A stretch of DNA of 64,000 nucleotides, taken from Trichosphaerium sp. ATCC 40318 (taxonomy: Eukaryota > Discosea > Flabellinia > Trichosidae). The notes beneath the pieces were generated by a model, which had not been told where the DNA came from, made no database searches, and saw only the letters and a list, made by a program, of their open reading frames with translations. The DNA is taken from NCBI GenBank assembly GCA_038496445.1, contig JALMLS010000507.1:682001-746000 (forward strand), read 5' to 3'. The position numbers and the translations under genes are program-made. Below, piece after piece: positions 23,803 to 36,257 of the stretch (position 1 is the stretch's first letter; each line of letters begins with the position of its first letter).

Positions 23803-26800
23803 TTAAAACGGTAAGCAACAACAAGTACACTTCGCTATTGCCTGGATTTTATCTTTTCTACTAAATTCTGGCTTCCCACATGTCTTTCCACGATAAAGCA
23901 ACTTGCAATGGCTTACAGTTACTTCACCAAAAAATGATAGAGCAGTACAACACCTAAAATAGGAAAATAAACATACGCACGTGGCAATAAATAGCAAAAA
24001 CGCACTTTTCACAGTCTTGTTGCGCTTTGGCCTCCAGTTGAGGAGCAATTACGCTTAGCGTGCCAAATCCTTTTGCCTGACCATGAACTATTGGTCCAAC
24101 ACATACTGGGCAAGGCATTGTTGGCGCTACAGTAGTTGGAGGTTCTGTAGTTGGAGGTTCTGTGGTTGGAGGCTCAGTAGTTGGAGGCTCAGTAGTTGGT
24201 GGTTCCGTAGTTGGAGGTTCTGTAGTTGGCGGCTCTGTGGTAGGTGGTTCTGTCGTTGGAGGTTCCGTAGTTGGAGGTTCTGTAGTAGGTGGTTCTGTAG
24301 TAGGTGGCTCTGTAGTTGGAGGTGCCGTAGTTGGAGGTTCTGTCGTTGGAGGTTCTGTAGTTGGCGGCTCAGTGGTTGGTGGTTCTGTAGTTGGTGGAAC
24401 TGTAGTGGGCGGCTCAGTTGTAGGTGCCTCAGTCGTAGGAGGCATTGTTGTAGGTGGCTCCGTTGTAGGAGGTGTTGTTGTTGGTGGTTCTGTAGTAGGT
24501 GGAGCTGTAGTTGGAGGTTCAGTGGTTGGTGGTTCTGTAGTTGGAGGGCTTGTTGTTGGGACGACCGTGGTTGGTGGTTCCGTTGTTGGGGCTTCTGTTG
24601 TGGGTGGTTCAGTTGTTGGCTCTACTGTAGGTGTGGCAATAGTCGGAGCCTCAGTAGTTGGAACCTCAGAGGTAGGAGCCAAAGTAGTAGGAGCATTTGT
24701 GGTTGGAGCTCGGGTGGTCGGCTCAGCGGTCGGAACTTCTGGTGTGGGTTGAGTTGGTGGTTGAGGTGCTTCGGTTGGAGCCTCTGTAGTAGGCGGTGTT
24801 GTAGTTGGCTCCATTGTAGGAGGTGTAGTTGTTGGTGGTTCAGTAGTAGGCGGTGTTGTAGGTGGTGTTATTGTTGGCGGTTCAGTAGTTGGAGCAATTG
24901 TTGGCACAGCTACGGTGGGTTGTGCTGTTGGAACATTTGTTGTTGGAGGTAAAGTTGTTGGTAGCATTGGTACAAAAGGTGCCGTTGGCGTTTGTGTAAC
25001 AACACAAAGATTAATATTAATATCTCCTCTTTCACCTGGTACGTTTTAGAACAAAAAAAACCATAGGTAGCATAAAATATTTACCCAAGCCTGTATTTGT
25101 GAACATTGCTGGGAAAGCTGGGTTGGAAGGTTGTTGTAAAACTGACCATCTATAATAGAGAGTTAGAGTTTATTTAGGTTAAATTAAAAAGCATTATACC
25201 TGAACCATGTGGCCAATCCAAAGTCGAGATTTTTTCCACTTGCTGCAGTAAAGTTAGACGAGTTGTTTATTTTTTGTTTTTATCTCGTGCTTACCTCCTT
25301 GTCCGACTTGTACTTCATGTCTTCCAGAACCATCTATTTCAAGTGATTGCAATTCAATAACCATGCCCTATTTTCAATGTTATATTTTATAAGTGAACTA
25401 ATGAGTTGTACTGACCGACAGTGGAGTTCCAGGTGGTGCAATCAACAAACCTGAACATTTAAGAAAAATCAACGAATGTTAATGTCTTACCTGATAATGA
25501 AAGTGCAACAGGGCTATCCACACGGAAATATCTCCATGTTGCGATATCGATAGGTCCAATAGGAAGATAAGCACGTGGCGTTAACTCTCTAAGAAAAAAA
25601 TGAGAAACAAGAAAATCAATAGCAACTGTGGACAGTTGTTTAAAAACATACAGTTTAGGACTACCGGTTATTTCCCAATATCTAAAAGTTACTACAACTT
25701 CTAGCACCCACGGATCGTTTGAATTATCAGCTACGGGCTTTATAACACCACGAAGATTGCCTGTTTTAATACTGTTAAAATAGCTCATTTAACGAGGGTT
25801 TTTTTCTAAAATACCGGTTGTTAGGCCATCCTCAACACCTAGGGTAAACGTTGCTGGAGGGTCTTCAATAAATTCCCAATATTGTCTATCGATAATTGCT
25901 CCTTAAAAAGAAATTAAGCTCAGAAAAAAAAATCAATATGTGTCATTACCTAATATATTCAATTCGGCCCATGACTCGAACCAAAATGAGAATGGTACAT
26001 TACACCCATAAATACAAAATTCATTCGCAACTGCAGTAGATGCAAACTATATACAGCTGTTAGACGAAAGTCAACAGAAGTTGAAATAAAAAAAACGCAC
26101 GTATGTTTGATTAAATTCCAATGCAGCGGGATTAACGCACATTTGACGCTTTGGATCGAGATCGAGTTGAGAACTTGAGCAAATGGAGATGTCATCTCCA
26201 AAGCTATATCCAAGCGCTTGTTTTGATTAGCTGAAGCGTAACAAATGAGACTGAGTACCAACCTTGTAAAACAGCCATATCTGCATCGTCGTAACTTCTA
26301 GATGTTGATTGCCAACTTAGCGCTGATGTTGGATGAGCTTCTATATCAAGATGCGATAAGCTTCCACCAGGTATAAAACCGGAAGGAGAGAATACAGTTA
26401 CAAGAGGACATTGACTTCCCAGTACAAATGTATCAAACATAACATCTCCTTCGTCCCTATACTTTGGTGAATTTCTTGAAAAGCGGAAATAATTACCTCA
26501 AAGCTCCCGGTTGTACCAATAACTCGCCTTGACCACTATCAAAGAGTAAGGTATGCGTGTATTTAGTGTTATTTTATGTACTTGAAAATAGGTTGTTGAG
26601 ATGGACCAAATAGGAACCTTGATTCAAACATTGTTCGTGTATCCTACTTTTGGTTAATTCCAAAAAAAAATGATGAAAACAATTAAATTACAAACAACTA
26701 ACCTGCGACAGTCGTGAAGTACCGTCTACTTTTGTCATTGAAGACACACCCAAACAATTTGTAAATTCCTTGAGCATTGTAGAAAAGAAATCAATTCCTT

Positions 26801-27866
26801 CAGAGTCCGATGGTGCATCCCCAAAGTACCAACCTTTTTTACAATGTCAAAAAAACATTTCAATCTTTTTTAACAAGCGCACTATTGTCAGCTGCAAAAT
26901 TTACTTTCAATCGCATATCTGCTGCAAAAGGCACATCATCTCCACTATATTTTAATTCTGCAAAACTGCTCTGAATTGATTTTTCTCTATTGAAATACGC
27001 TGGTGCACATGAAGCTGTATAAGAAGTTCCTATATTATTTTCTGAAGTCATCACTTCAACGCGATAGGTAACTAAGAATAGCTATTGGTATAACACCTTA
27101 AACATATAAAAATGTAAAAGAACCTGGATCCGATCTCTCCATCATATTTCCAATATAAGTCAATACATTAGCAACTTGTTCTTGAGCCTACAATTCATTA
27201 TAAAATCAAAACATCATTTACAAAAAAAGCTTACTCTTTCGCCGATTTGTGGATCATCAAATCCAATACTATTACTCTCCATGACATCACGATACATTAC
27301 ATTCCAAACAATGGCACGCGTTTGAATCTGAGACGAGTTAAAAAAATTCGCGCGTCATCACGACCCAAATAAATGCAAGCCGACAATCACAAAAATAAAA
27401 AGAGTCGTTACGTAAACGAGAGAGTAAAGTGATAACAAACAAGCAAAAAAAAAGAATCCAGAAATAATTTAACAAAACCACGTGATAAAATATCCCAAGC
27501 GCAAGATTTTGTTTGTGAACACATGTATTAGAGTATTAATAAACGTACAATGTCTTGGCCCCACGCATCTAGCCCCTTTTTTGCGCGAAAACGAGGTACA
27601 TGAGTCGGTATAGTACATCCAAGTGAAGGTTCGGAGTAGCAATAGCAGAAGCCAGGATGAGACTCTTCTATGTTTATTTGGTGTTAAGGTTTTGAAAAAA
27701 ACGAAAAAGATGAAACAAGTGTTTTTTTGCGCTTTAATCCTTCTGCCTTGTAGCGAAGACAAAGATAAAAGTATTGCTAAGTTAGTATATAAATCTGTTT
27801 ACCAGCACGTGAGGCACTTATAACCAGCAGTGCGAGCGAAAGTAAGTGCGTTAAAACCAATCGCAT
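23803..27866 (-). CDS. Catalytically dead paralogue of the neighbouring metallopeptidase, with Thr-Pro stalk
   Basis: Same order of modules as the gene at 19498-23244: a signal peptide (MRLVLTHLLSLALLVISAS), FCYCYSEPSLGC, a TRAIVWNVMYRDVM exon matching AIIWGVTFRDQI, then FAELKYSGDD matching FAEMKYLNGS. The catalytic exon aligns directly: DFFSTMLKEFTNCLGVSS against DFFSIIVHEVHHGLGFTS. The first zinc His is Lys, the second is Asn, and only the Glu remains, so zinc binding and proteolysis should be lost. Downstream SLSHLDIEAHP and YDDADMAVLQG match the active copy. A long PPTTEPPTT stalk follows, then a different C-terminus rich in cysteine (PCPVCVGPIV to KCTCCCLPF), absent from the sister. The frame is open throughout with normal introns, so this looks like a maintained pseudoenzyme rather than a decaying gene. 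Confidence 0.8.
24120..24960. repeat. Pro-Thr stalk array PPTTEPPTT (coding on minus strand)
   Basis: Some 60 tandem units of 12-15 nt encode PTTEP/PTTxP on the minus strand. Near-identical consecutive units (24140-24420) indicate recent slippage or unequal exchange. Confidence 0.92.
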
Positions 27867-28582
27867 CAGCCAACGCAAGTTTCCAGCTTTTCCAGCTTCT
27901 GTGGGTATAAGCAACGAAACTCGCGTATGTGACTTAACATGACAAGTTTTTATCGAAGATTAGCAGCATCATACATTGGATATGGTTTGCGCGTTGAAAT
28001 AGTTTCCAACTTTATGTAACTGCTGGTTTATTGAAAAAATCAATTGCAGTTTTTCTTTGCATGTGAATGTGGTACTAAACTTGTAAACAAGCTGGCTTTG
28101 TGCCGAAAAGACATTTCGATGGTTTATCACGTGACTGACTGTAATACACTCGTCAGTAATCTTTTTTCGTACCTACCGCTATTGTACAGCGTTATTGGTA
28201 GTAACTCGCGTATTTCCAGTATTGCGTATAGTTTTAGCTTTCGAATTGACACTTGATGTTCAAATACGTTGATATACTATGCCCATAGCATCAATGATAC
28301 AGAAAACGCGTCAAGACGTTTTAAAACAATAAATTATGGTTTTTGGGAAAGTAAAAGGTAAAAGAATCCACACCGCGTTTATAGCGTAAAATAAGCGTAT
28401 ACGAGACTTGGAGACCTACTTCAGCAGTTTCAAGCGGTTTTTTTTGTAAGTGGTACAAGTACATGCATTGTACGCTCGCACAGGACAAGGATGAGGTAGA
28501 TAGGCCACAAAAAAGTACATCAAATGTCATGTATTAAGTGAGATGTAAACAAGAATCGCGTACCTGTTACATCTAACGCTAA
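27867..28582. promoter_or_regulatory. Divergent intergenic region upstream of the purine gene
   Basis: About 716 bp between oppositely oriented starts. Contains CACGTG at 28128; no exon supported. It should hold both promoters. Confidence 0.45.
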
Positions 28583-31500
28583 ATGACTGACACTGTTCTT
28601 ATTATTGGCTCAGGGGGTCGCGAAAGCTGCCTTGCTCATTCCCTGGCCAAAAGTAGCCAAATAGGCCGTTTGGTGGTTAGCCCAGTGCGTAGCATGTCAA
28701 CCTTTCAATCGTTCTGAATTGCGACAGGGAAATGGCGGTATTCCATCAATTCGATTACAAAATGGCTCCTACGCTGAGAACTTGGTGCTAAAAGAGTTTA
28801 CAGACATAATTACGTTTTGTACAACCCAAAAAGTGTCTCTTGTAGTTGTCGGACCAGAAGTACCTCTAGCGAACGGATTGGCTGGTGCGTTGATGCCAGA
28901 ACATCAATCAATAGGCTGTTGGTACAAATACGCCTAACACTTTGTAGATTCTCTCGAATCATCTGGAATACTATGCTGTGGGCCATCTAAAGCCGCTGCA
29001 GAAATTGAGAGCTCAAAAGCGTTTGCCAAAGACTTCATGACGCGCCATTCAATACCCACAGCTGCGTACAAGGTATTTACTAAAGCAAAAGAAGCAAAGA
29101 AGTACATTGATGACGTAGATCATGATGGTAAAGTGTTCATTTAATTGTTTTTTTCGAAACATCTTTATTTCGTTTTAACTCCTTTTTTAGTTGTTGTAAA
29201 AGCTTCTGGTCTTGCTGCAGGTAAAGGAGTACTCATGCCAAAAACGAAGGAGGAAGCAAAAGAAGCTGTATCCACAATAATGGAGGAAGAACAATTCGGC
29301 AATGCTGGTTCAGAAATAGTTATTGAGGAGTTGATGGAAGGTCCAGAAGCTTCGTTTTTCGTCTTTACTGTAAGAGAGTTCATACAAGATTTTACGGTTG
29401 ACCTAACTTATATTAAAGGATGGTACAAATTATATTCCTATGCCAGCTGCTCAAGACCATAAACGTATTGGTGAAGGTGATAAAGGGCTTAACACAGGCA
29501 AGAAGTTTTCTCTTTTTTTTCTTCTTTTTTTTTGTTTTCCAACGCCAAATTTTTGACTTTTATTTAGGTGGTATGGGTGCTTATGCTCCAGCACCAATCG
29601 TAACAGATGAAATTCGGGATGAAGTTATATCCAAGATTATTGAGCCAACCATCAATGGGATGAAAAAGGAAGGAAAACCATTCAAAGGATTCTTATTCGC
29701 TGGATTAATGTTGACAAAACAAGGTCCAAAGGTAATTGAGTTCAATTGCCGATTTGGTGACCCAGAGACTCAAGTTGTATTACCTCTGCTTGATAGTGAT
29801 TTATACACTATCGTACTTGCATGCGCAAAAGGAACGGTAAAGGCAGTGCCTCCTGTACAATGGAAAAAAGGTACAATCAAAGACCAGTTCTTTTCAATTT
29901 TTTTACGCTTTTCTGGCTGTCCACTTATACTTAACACTCTACGCAGGGTATGCCGCAACTGTTGTTATGGCATCCGGTGGATATCCAACAAAATATGAGA
30001 AGGGTAAAGTAATACAAGGAGTAGAAACAGCAGCAATGTTGAAAGACACATTTGTTTTCCACGCTGGAACTAAAAAAGATTCATCTGATCAACTTTTGAC
30101 AAACGGTGGTCGTGTATTAGCTGTATCAGCATTTGCTGATACACTACCTGGAGCTATCGGAAAGGCATATGTTGGCGTAGAGAAGATATCTTTTGAAAAA
30201 GCAGTTTTTCGCGGAGATATTGCTTCTCGTGCATTAGATTCTGTTAATATTGTTGTAATGGGTTCTACACGTGGAACAGACCTTCAAGCTATTATAGGTA
30301 TGTTCGTTAGTATTATTGCAATACAATTAAATCAAGTATTAAAGATGCAATTGAACAAAAGAGAGTGAAAGCAAATGTGAAATTAGTCATTTCGAATATC
30401 GAAGATGCATACATCCTGGAGCGTGGTATGTACTTTATACACCTTATAAATTAGAAAAGTTTACTAAAAGTATACTACTAGCTAAGAAACATGGGTTACA
30501 AAGCAAGTATATCAAATCAAACGGAAGAAAAAGAGCAAACTTTGAAAAAGATGTTATTGCAGCTATAAAAGAGCAAGGTGATATTGATATGATCTTTTTA
30601 ATTGGTTTCATGCGTGTCCTTACACCATTATTTACAAATACATTTTCAAACCGAATCATCGTACGTCTATCCAGAAGAAAACCTAAATCTTTATTCGATT
30701 GCCAACTTGTGAAATTCAAGTGCTTCTTAACTTATGTTTTGTTTCTAGAACGTACATCCAAGTTTGTTACCTGATTTTGCAGGTGGTATGGACCTTGATG
30801 TCCATCAAGTAGTTTTAGACTCAAAACGTAAAGTCACTGGATGTACAATACATCTTGTTGATGATAACGTTGATGGAGGACAAATCTTAATACAAAAAAA
30901 ATGTAATATTGATGAAAACGAGACAAAAGAAACACTGAAAGCAAAAGTCCAAGCATTGGAGGGTGAAGCTTTTATTACTGCTATAAGAAGATATCAGCAC
31001 AACCGGTTACTTCCTCAAACGTATAAACAAACAGGTGTCGACATTGAGAAAGGTACAAGAAGAAGAAAAAGTGTTTCGTTATTTTTTTGTGATTTTCAAT
31101 GGCGACGTACTTACGAATGGTTTTCACAATAGGTGATAAACTCGTTGATAAAATTAAACCTATGGCCGCTTCCACTAAGAGGCTAGGTGGCATGGGTGGT
31201 ATTGGAGGGTATGTTTTTCAACAGAAGGAATTAAGAGAGGTTGACAGTATGTTGTAGATTTGGCGGTCTTTTTGATCTCAAAGCAGCCGGATACGAAGAT
31301 CCTATTTTGGTTTCAGGAACAGATGGAGTTGGCACAAAACTACTCCTCGCTATTGAAGCCAATAAACACGATACTATTGGTATTGACCTTGTTGCAATGA
31401 GCGTCAATGATATCATCGTACAAGGTAATTTTCTTCAGCAACCAATTTCGTAAAACAAGTTTAAATACTAATTTTCTTTTCGAAGGTGCTGAACCTTTGT

Positions 31501-32371
31501 TTTTCCTCGACTACTTTGCTACAGGACATCTTGAGATGGATGTTGCTGCTAAGGTTGTTGCAAGCGTAGCAGATGGTTGTAAAAAAGCTGGTTGCGCTTT
31601 ACTTGGTGGTGAGACTGCTGAGATGCCTGATATGTATCCAGATGGTCATTACGATCTAGCAGGTTTTGCTGGTAAGAACAAAAAACGAGACAAAATTGTT
31701 TGCTAAGAGTCTTGTAGTTGGAGCTGTTGATAGATCCAAGATGCTTCCTAAGAAGGATGATATGGTGAGTGGTGATGTATTGATTGGACTTCCTTCTTCT
31801 GGTATCCACTCAAATGGATATTCACTCGTCAGAAGAGTAATCAGCAATTGCACATTAAGCCTGTCTGATCCACCTCCATTTAAGTCTTCAAAAGCCACTT
31901 TTGGTGAAGTTCTTTTGGAACCTACTAAAGTATATATGAAAGCTCTTTTACCACTTGTAAAAGCTGGACTATTGAAAGGTCTATCTCATATTACAGGAGG
32001 TGGTATTCCTGGAAACTTATCACGTAAGTAGACAAACGAAACCAATCTAGTTTTTGTTCTTCAAAACTGACCTTTTGTGGCTAGGTGCACTACCAGATTC
32101 TCTAGCAGCTGTTGTAGATATGGAAAAATGGGAAGTACCTGAGATATTCAAGTGGTTAGTATCATTCGGTTGTTTATCTAACGTCCATGACGTTTTGAAT
32201 ACATTCAACAGTGGTATTGGTATGGTTTTAATAGTTGATTCATCAAAAGTCTCTCAAGTGACGTCTCTCCTTGATGAGTCTAATGAAGAATATCATGTGA
32301 TTGGTAAACTTGTAGAGAAAGGTAAACATACACCAAAGGTTCTTGTAGAGAACACTCATGTTCTGTACTAA
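28583..32371 (+). CDS. GART: Trifunctional purine enzyme GARS-GART-AIRS
   Basis: Fifteen exons, every junction in phase, give 978 residues (28583-28684, 28728-28884, 28948-29127, 29191-29369, 29419-29497, 29568-29870, 29947-30297, 30345-30425, 30482-30660, 30749-31052, 31133-31208, 31258-31424, 31486-31671, 31718-32023, 32085-32371). GAR synthetase (PurD): [45 protein letters not shown] formyltransferase (PurN): [13 protein letters not shown], then the catalytic [15 protein letters not shown] and [17 protein letters not shown] synthetase (PurM): [34 protein letters not shown]. It carries out steps 2, 3 and 5 of purine synthesis. In animals the order is GARS-AIRS-GART, so the middle and last domains are exchanged here. 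The intron at 29498-29567 is GC-AG. Confidence 0.95.
29498..29567 (+). other. GC-AG intron in the purine gene, donor GCAAGA
   Basis: Joins GLNT plus one base to [10 protein letters not shown] in frame; no GT is available at the boundary. Confidence 0.8.
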
Positions 32372-32591
32372 TAAAAGCACTCCATTTTTTTCAACACCGA
32401 CGGAAAAACTGAGCAAGATCTGTCCATGTTTCCAACGAAAACGATAAATAGTAAATACTAGGGAAGTAGAAATACTACATCAACCTCCATAATCAATCAA
32501 CATCGAACATGGTAACGGTTTTAAAACCAAGATATCATTAAACAAAGTCAACTTAGTTCAAATGTATGTCATCTAATTTTAGCCACTTGCA

Positions 32592-33734
32592 ATGACAAGC
32601 ACAGAAGGAAGAAAAACACCTTTGTGCGTTTTAGTACAGAAACAGCTCTTTTGTTCTCTAATCGTTTACTACGTGTATTAGTGCACAAACTAGCATTTTA
32701 GAACTACCTACAGAGATTTTAGCAGGAATTCTAAGTCTGACGACATTATCGCGATTTCCTGCTTGCCAAACATGTCATCGCTTTGCTTTTATCATTCGCG
32801 CCGTTATTGGATACTCTAAGATAACGATTAAGACAGAAGCGCAAGCAAAATCGGTTGCAAAACACAACGGGATCCTCAAACATACAGAAATCGTCTTACA
32901 CAACTGTATTTCAGTAGAAGATGAAGGCATCATCAAAGCTCTGAAAGGTGCACATGCGATCGATCTCAGTCATTGCGAGAACATTACTGCTGAAGCCTTC
33001 AAAGCAATTGCTGGAGTTCATACCATTAGTCTTTATGGTGCTTCTATTACAGATGAATGCATCAAAGCATTAGCTGGTGTTTATTCGATTGACCTATCAG
33101 AAACAAAGGTAACAGATGAAGGTATTAAGGTGCTTGCTGGAGTTCATACCATTAATCTTACAAGTACGTTGGTGACAGATGAAGGTGTCAAAGCACTTGC
33201 TGGGGTTCATAAAATAGTACTTGATGACACTGCTGTAACTGATAAAGGCATCAAGGCACTTAAAGGCGTACATACCATCTCTCTCAATAACACCAAGGTC
33301 AGTGATGAAGGGTTAAAAGCACTTATTGGCGTACACTACATTGAACTTTGTGGATGTGACTGGTTTCGTGTTGAAGGAATTATAGCTCTCAGAGGTGTTC
33401 ACACAATTACACTTACTGAACCAAGAGATGAATGGCTTATTTATCTTGAAAATGTACATACCATTCATATTGATTCACAGTATACAACAGATGAAGGAAT
33501 CCAAGTATTATCAAAAGTTAAAGGCCTGAGTTTATGGGGAGCTGATGTTACAGATTCAGGTTTAAAGAACTTTACAAATCTTGAATCTCTTGAACTTTCT
33601 GATTGTCAGTCTATGACAAACGATTGCTTGAGCATTTAGTATCTTTGAAAAGTATTGAAGTTTGTCAGAAGTCCCAGATCACCAAAGAAGCTTGTGAATC
33701 AATTGGTATCAAGTATACACAATCTCATTATTAA
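32592..33734 (+). CDS. F-box-like leucine-rich repeat protein, with a frameshift near the end
   Basis: Exon 1 is 32592-32623; exon 2 starts at 32682. The N-terminus SILELPTEILAGILSLTTL resembles an F-box helix. Twelve or so repeats follow with the consensus GVHTIxLxxTxVTDEGIKAL, about 21-23 residues each, of the ribonuclease-inhibitor-like type. F-box LRR proteins select substrates for SCF ubiquitin ligases. The open frame stops at 33639, but the next repeat continues in another frame (SLKSIEVCQ, then ITKEACESIG) to a stop at 33734. One base seems to be missing near 33628 (GATTGCTTGAGC), as a frame reading DCLEHLVSLKSIEV would need one more. It is either a truncating mutation or a sequencing error. 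Confidence 0.8.
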
Positions 33735-34259
33735 TATAGCTGTAAAGCTAACGCTATCTAGTATAATAAAATGTATGCGTTTAAATCTACTTATACCTTA
33801 ATGAGTCTGCGGAAATCACGTGTAACAGAACGTTGTTAACTATGTACTAACTAGTTTATTATCATACACGAGATCTCTCGTAGCACATTCTTTGTTATTG
33901 CATTCTGAAACGTTAAACGGCACACGAAAGATGAGAATACGTGTAAGAGACGTGGTCTTAGTTGCAAGATAACAGCGTAATTTATTAGTTCGTGACATAC
34001 GTTATTACATTCCGAGAATACATTTTGTGTATTTCGTCAAAGTTCACAGTGAAGTCTTGGTGGAAATGTTGGTACTGAATATGGTAAGTCAGTGATGTTT
34101 CACGTTTACATTAACTTGGTATACTCGAGTTCTCACTAAGCTCGTGCTCTTAGTAGCTCGAAGATGGTTAGTTGAATTCGTCGTGAGAGCGCCAAACCTG
34201 CGAAATTTCTCAACTTAAGCTAAGGAGTTTCTTATTGTTCTATTTTTAAAGATACACAA
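33735..34259. other. Intergenic region
   Basis: About 525 bp, no exon supported. One CACGTG at 33818. Confidence 0.4.
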
Positions 34260-35940
34260 ATGGCAGACAATAAGGAAGCTGAGCGTAGAGAAAAACATAA
34301 AGCAGTTGGAAAACACTTTGCTGAGTATCCCTCATTCAACAACGCCAAGAAGAAGGTAGTTAGGAGCGTTCTGAAGCAAGAAGGGGCAGAAGAGGTGACA
34401 TGGTACTAAAATACTACTTAGAGGTTTTAGAACTAACGTAAGTGCTCTAGGATAGCGTTGGAGAAAGTCCACGGTTGTAATTTTACCTTCTTGTGTGATG
34501 AGTCTCTTCACGTTGTTTGCGCGCGTAGAAACGCTGTTCTAGACCCTGCGGAGACATTTTTTTCGTGGCAGACCGTGCGCATTTGTTTTAGCTTCTCTAG
34601 ATCTACTTACAAGTGTCTCAGATATATAAATCTCATGTTGACGGTGTAAAATCGATTATGAAGGAAGTACAGAGCGAAAGGGAAGTAAAAGCGCTATCTA
34701 TTATTGGAGAGTTCTTTGGTGGTGCTTACCCACACCCTGACGTAGAAGACACAGGAATACAACCCCTTCAGAAGGTTTGTGAATCCTTTAAATATTTTTC
34801 AATGAACGTTTTATTTTTGTACACAATGCTCCGTTTATAGATTTTTTTAATCAAAGTTAGGGTGTGTACTACTCAGCACAGCTTGGATTCTATGCATTTG
34901 ATATTAAACTAACTCTTCCAGATGACACTACTTGTTGGATGGTACGTCTTTTTAAGCAGCCTGTATTATTTTCGGATGCTTTTTTTGACTTATTTTGTAG
35001 GATTATGATAAGGCAATGGCCCTTTTTAAGAAATATGGTTTCTTTTATGCTGAGCCACTTGTGTCTGGTACACTTGATGAATGCTTCGAGTTTGATATTA
35101 AGGTGAGTACTCGAGAATAAGCATTTGATTAAAATATTGACATTTTAATCACAGATAAACAGTACAATCCCTAAAAAACTGGGACTTCCTAAGCTCACTA
35201 TACAAAACCAGATCGAAGGTGTTGTTGTAAAGTCTATTCAGAACTTCGGCGTATGTTGTGCTATTGTAGCTGTAAATTGTCTGTACATTAACAAGTTTTC
35301 TTAGATGAACAGGAAAGGTACTAAGGTTCGTTGTATCTACAAGAGAAAGAATGCGTACGTCTAACTTTTTTTTTGTTTTGTGCCATTAGAGTCATGAAAA
35401 ATCTTTTGGATTGTATCCTTTTTATTACTTGGGTAAAAAACAACTCAAAGACCGACTTCAATGTTGTCAAAATTGTAACGAAGGTCAACATGTTGCAAAA
35501 AAAGAATGACTTTGATAAACTTTTTTGTTGATCTATTTTTAGGAAATTTGCAGAAGTAAACCCGAAGATGACTACAAAGTACGAAAAGAAGGTAAAAGAG
35601 GTATCAGAAGCAATATCAAGATCTTATGAAGAACTTGATAGATATATTAACGAGAACAGACTTGATAATCTCCAGGTACAACTAAGTTCTTAACAAACAA
35701 AAAAAAAACCAAAGTTTACATTATTTTAATAATCGTTTTGCTTAGTCAAAGATTGGACCTGTTACGAATGACAACAAAGTTAAAGCAGGGGAGCTACTAA
35801 GAGATGATGCAATAAAGGATTTCGTTATTGATAACGAGGACATGTGGGCAATTATTCCGGAAGAAAAACAAGCTATTATTAGAAAGAATACTCTATCTAA
35901 AGTGAACGCATTCATTACTGGTTATCTAGCAAAACAATAA
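34260..35940 (+). CDS. ATP-dependent RNA ligase, T4 Rnl2 / RNA-editing-ligase type
   Basis: Nine exons (34260-34402, 34451-34584, 34614-34774, 34861-34941, 35001-35102, 35155-35250, 35305-35354, 35543-35675, 35746-35940) join in frame to 364 residues. Nucleotidyltransferase motifs are all visible: motif I EKVHGCNFTF with the adenylated lysine, a CARR element after it, FFGGAYPHP, motif IIIa FYAFDI, motif IV EGVVVKS, and motif V CIYKRKNAKF. The C-terminal 120 residues form a charged helical domain as in Rnl2 relatives. Such ligases seal nicked or broken double-stranded RNA with ATP. Motif completeness argues for an active enzyme. The first residues are basic with little targeting character, so location is unknown. 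Roles could be RNA repair, tRNA repair or editing; none is shown by context. Confidence 0.9.
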
Positions 35941-36257
35941 ACAATGTCTTGTACTATCATTGCACTAGTTTAATTAAAGTGTGTCTTGTACTGAGTGGAT
36001 GCTCTGTTAACCTAGTGGCTGACTGTACGTGCACAAGAAGGGCAGGGATTTTGGGATTTTTTTACTTTTAGTTGAGAATCTTGCAATCGATCGCTTTTGT
36101 CACTTGGTGCTTCCGCTTTAGTTCTACAACTCCACATGTTACATACACAATTATTTATTCTTGTACATGACCACGTGTTTCCACAAAAACCCGCTAAATA
36201 AAGAGATGTTATGTTTGCTCCCTATGTTGGTTTTTTTTCTCTGAAAAGAAGTCGGAG
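35941..36257. other. Convergent intergenic spacer
   Basis: 317 bp between the 3' ends of two convergent genes. Contains CACGTG at 36172. No exon. Confidence 0.45.

Noticed and set aside
24083-24952. Plus-strand Trp/Cys/Arg-rich and Val-Gly-rich frames
   Set aside because: By-product of the PPTTEPPTT repeat on the minus strand; the composition is dictated by the repeat unit.
29500-29567. Poly-T run as a terminator or mobile-element tail
   Set aside because: It is the pyrimidine tract of a GC-AG intron inside the purine gene.
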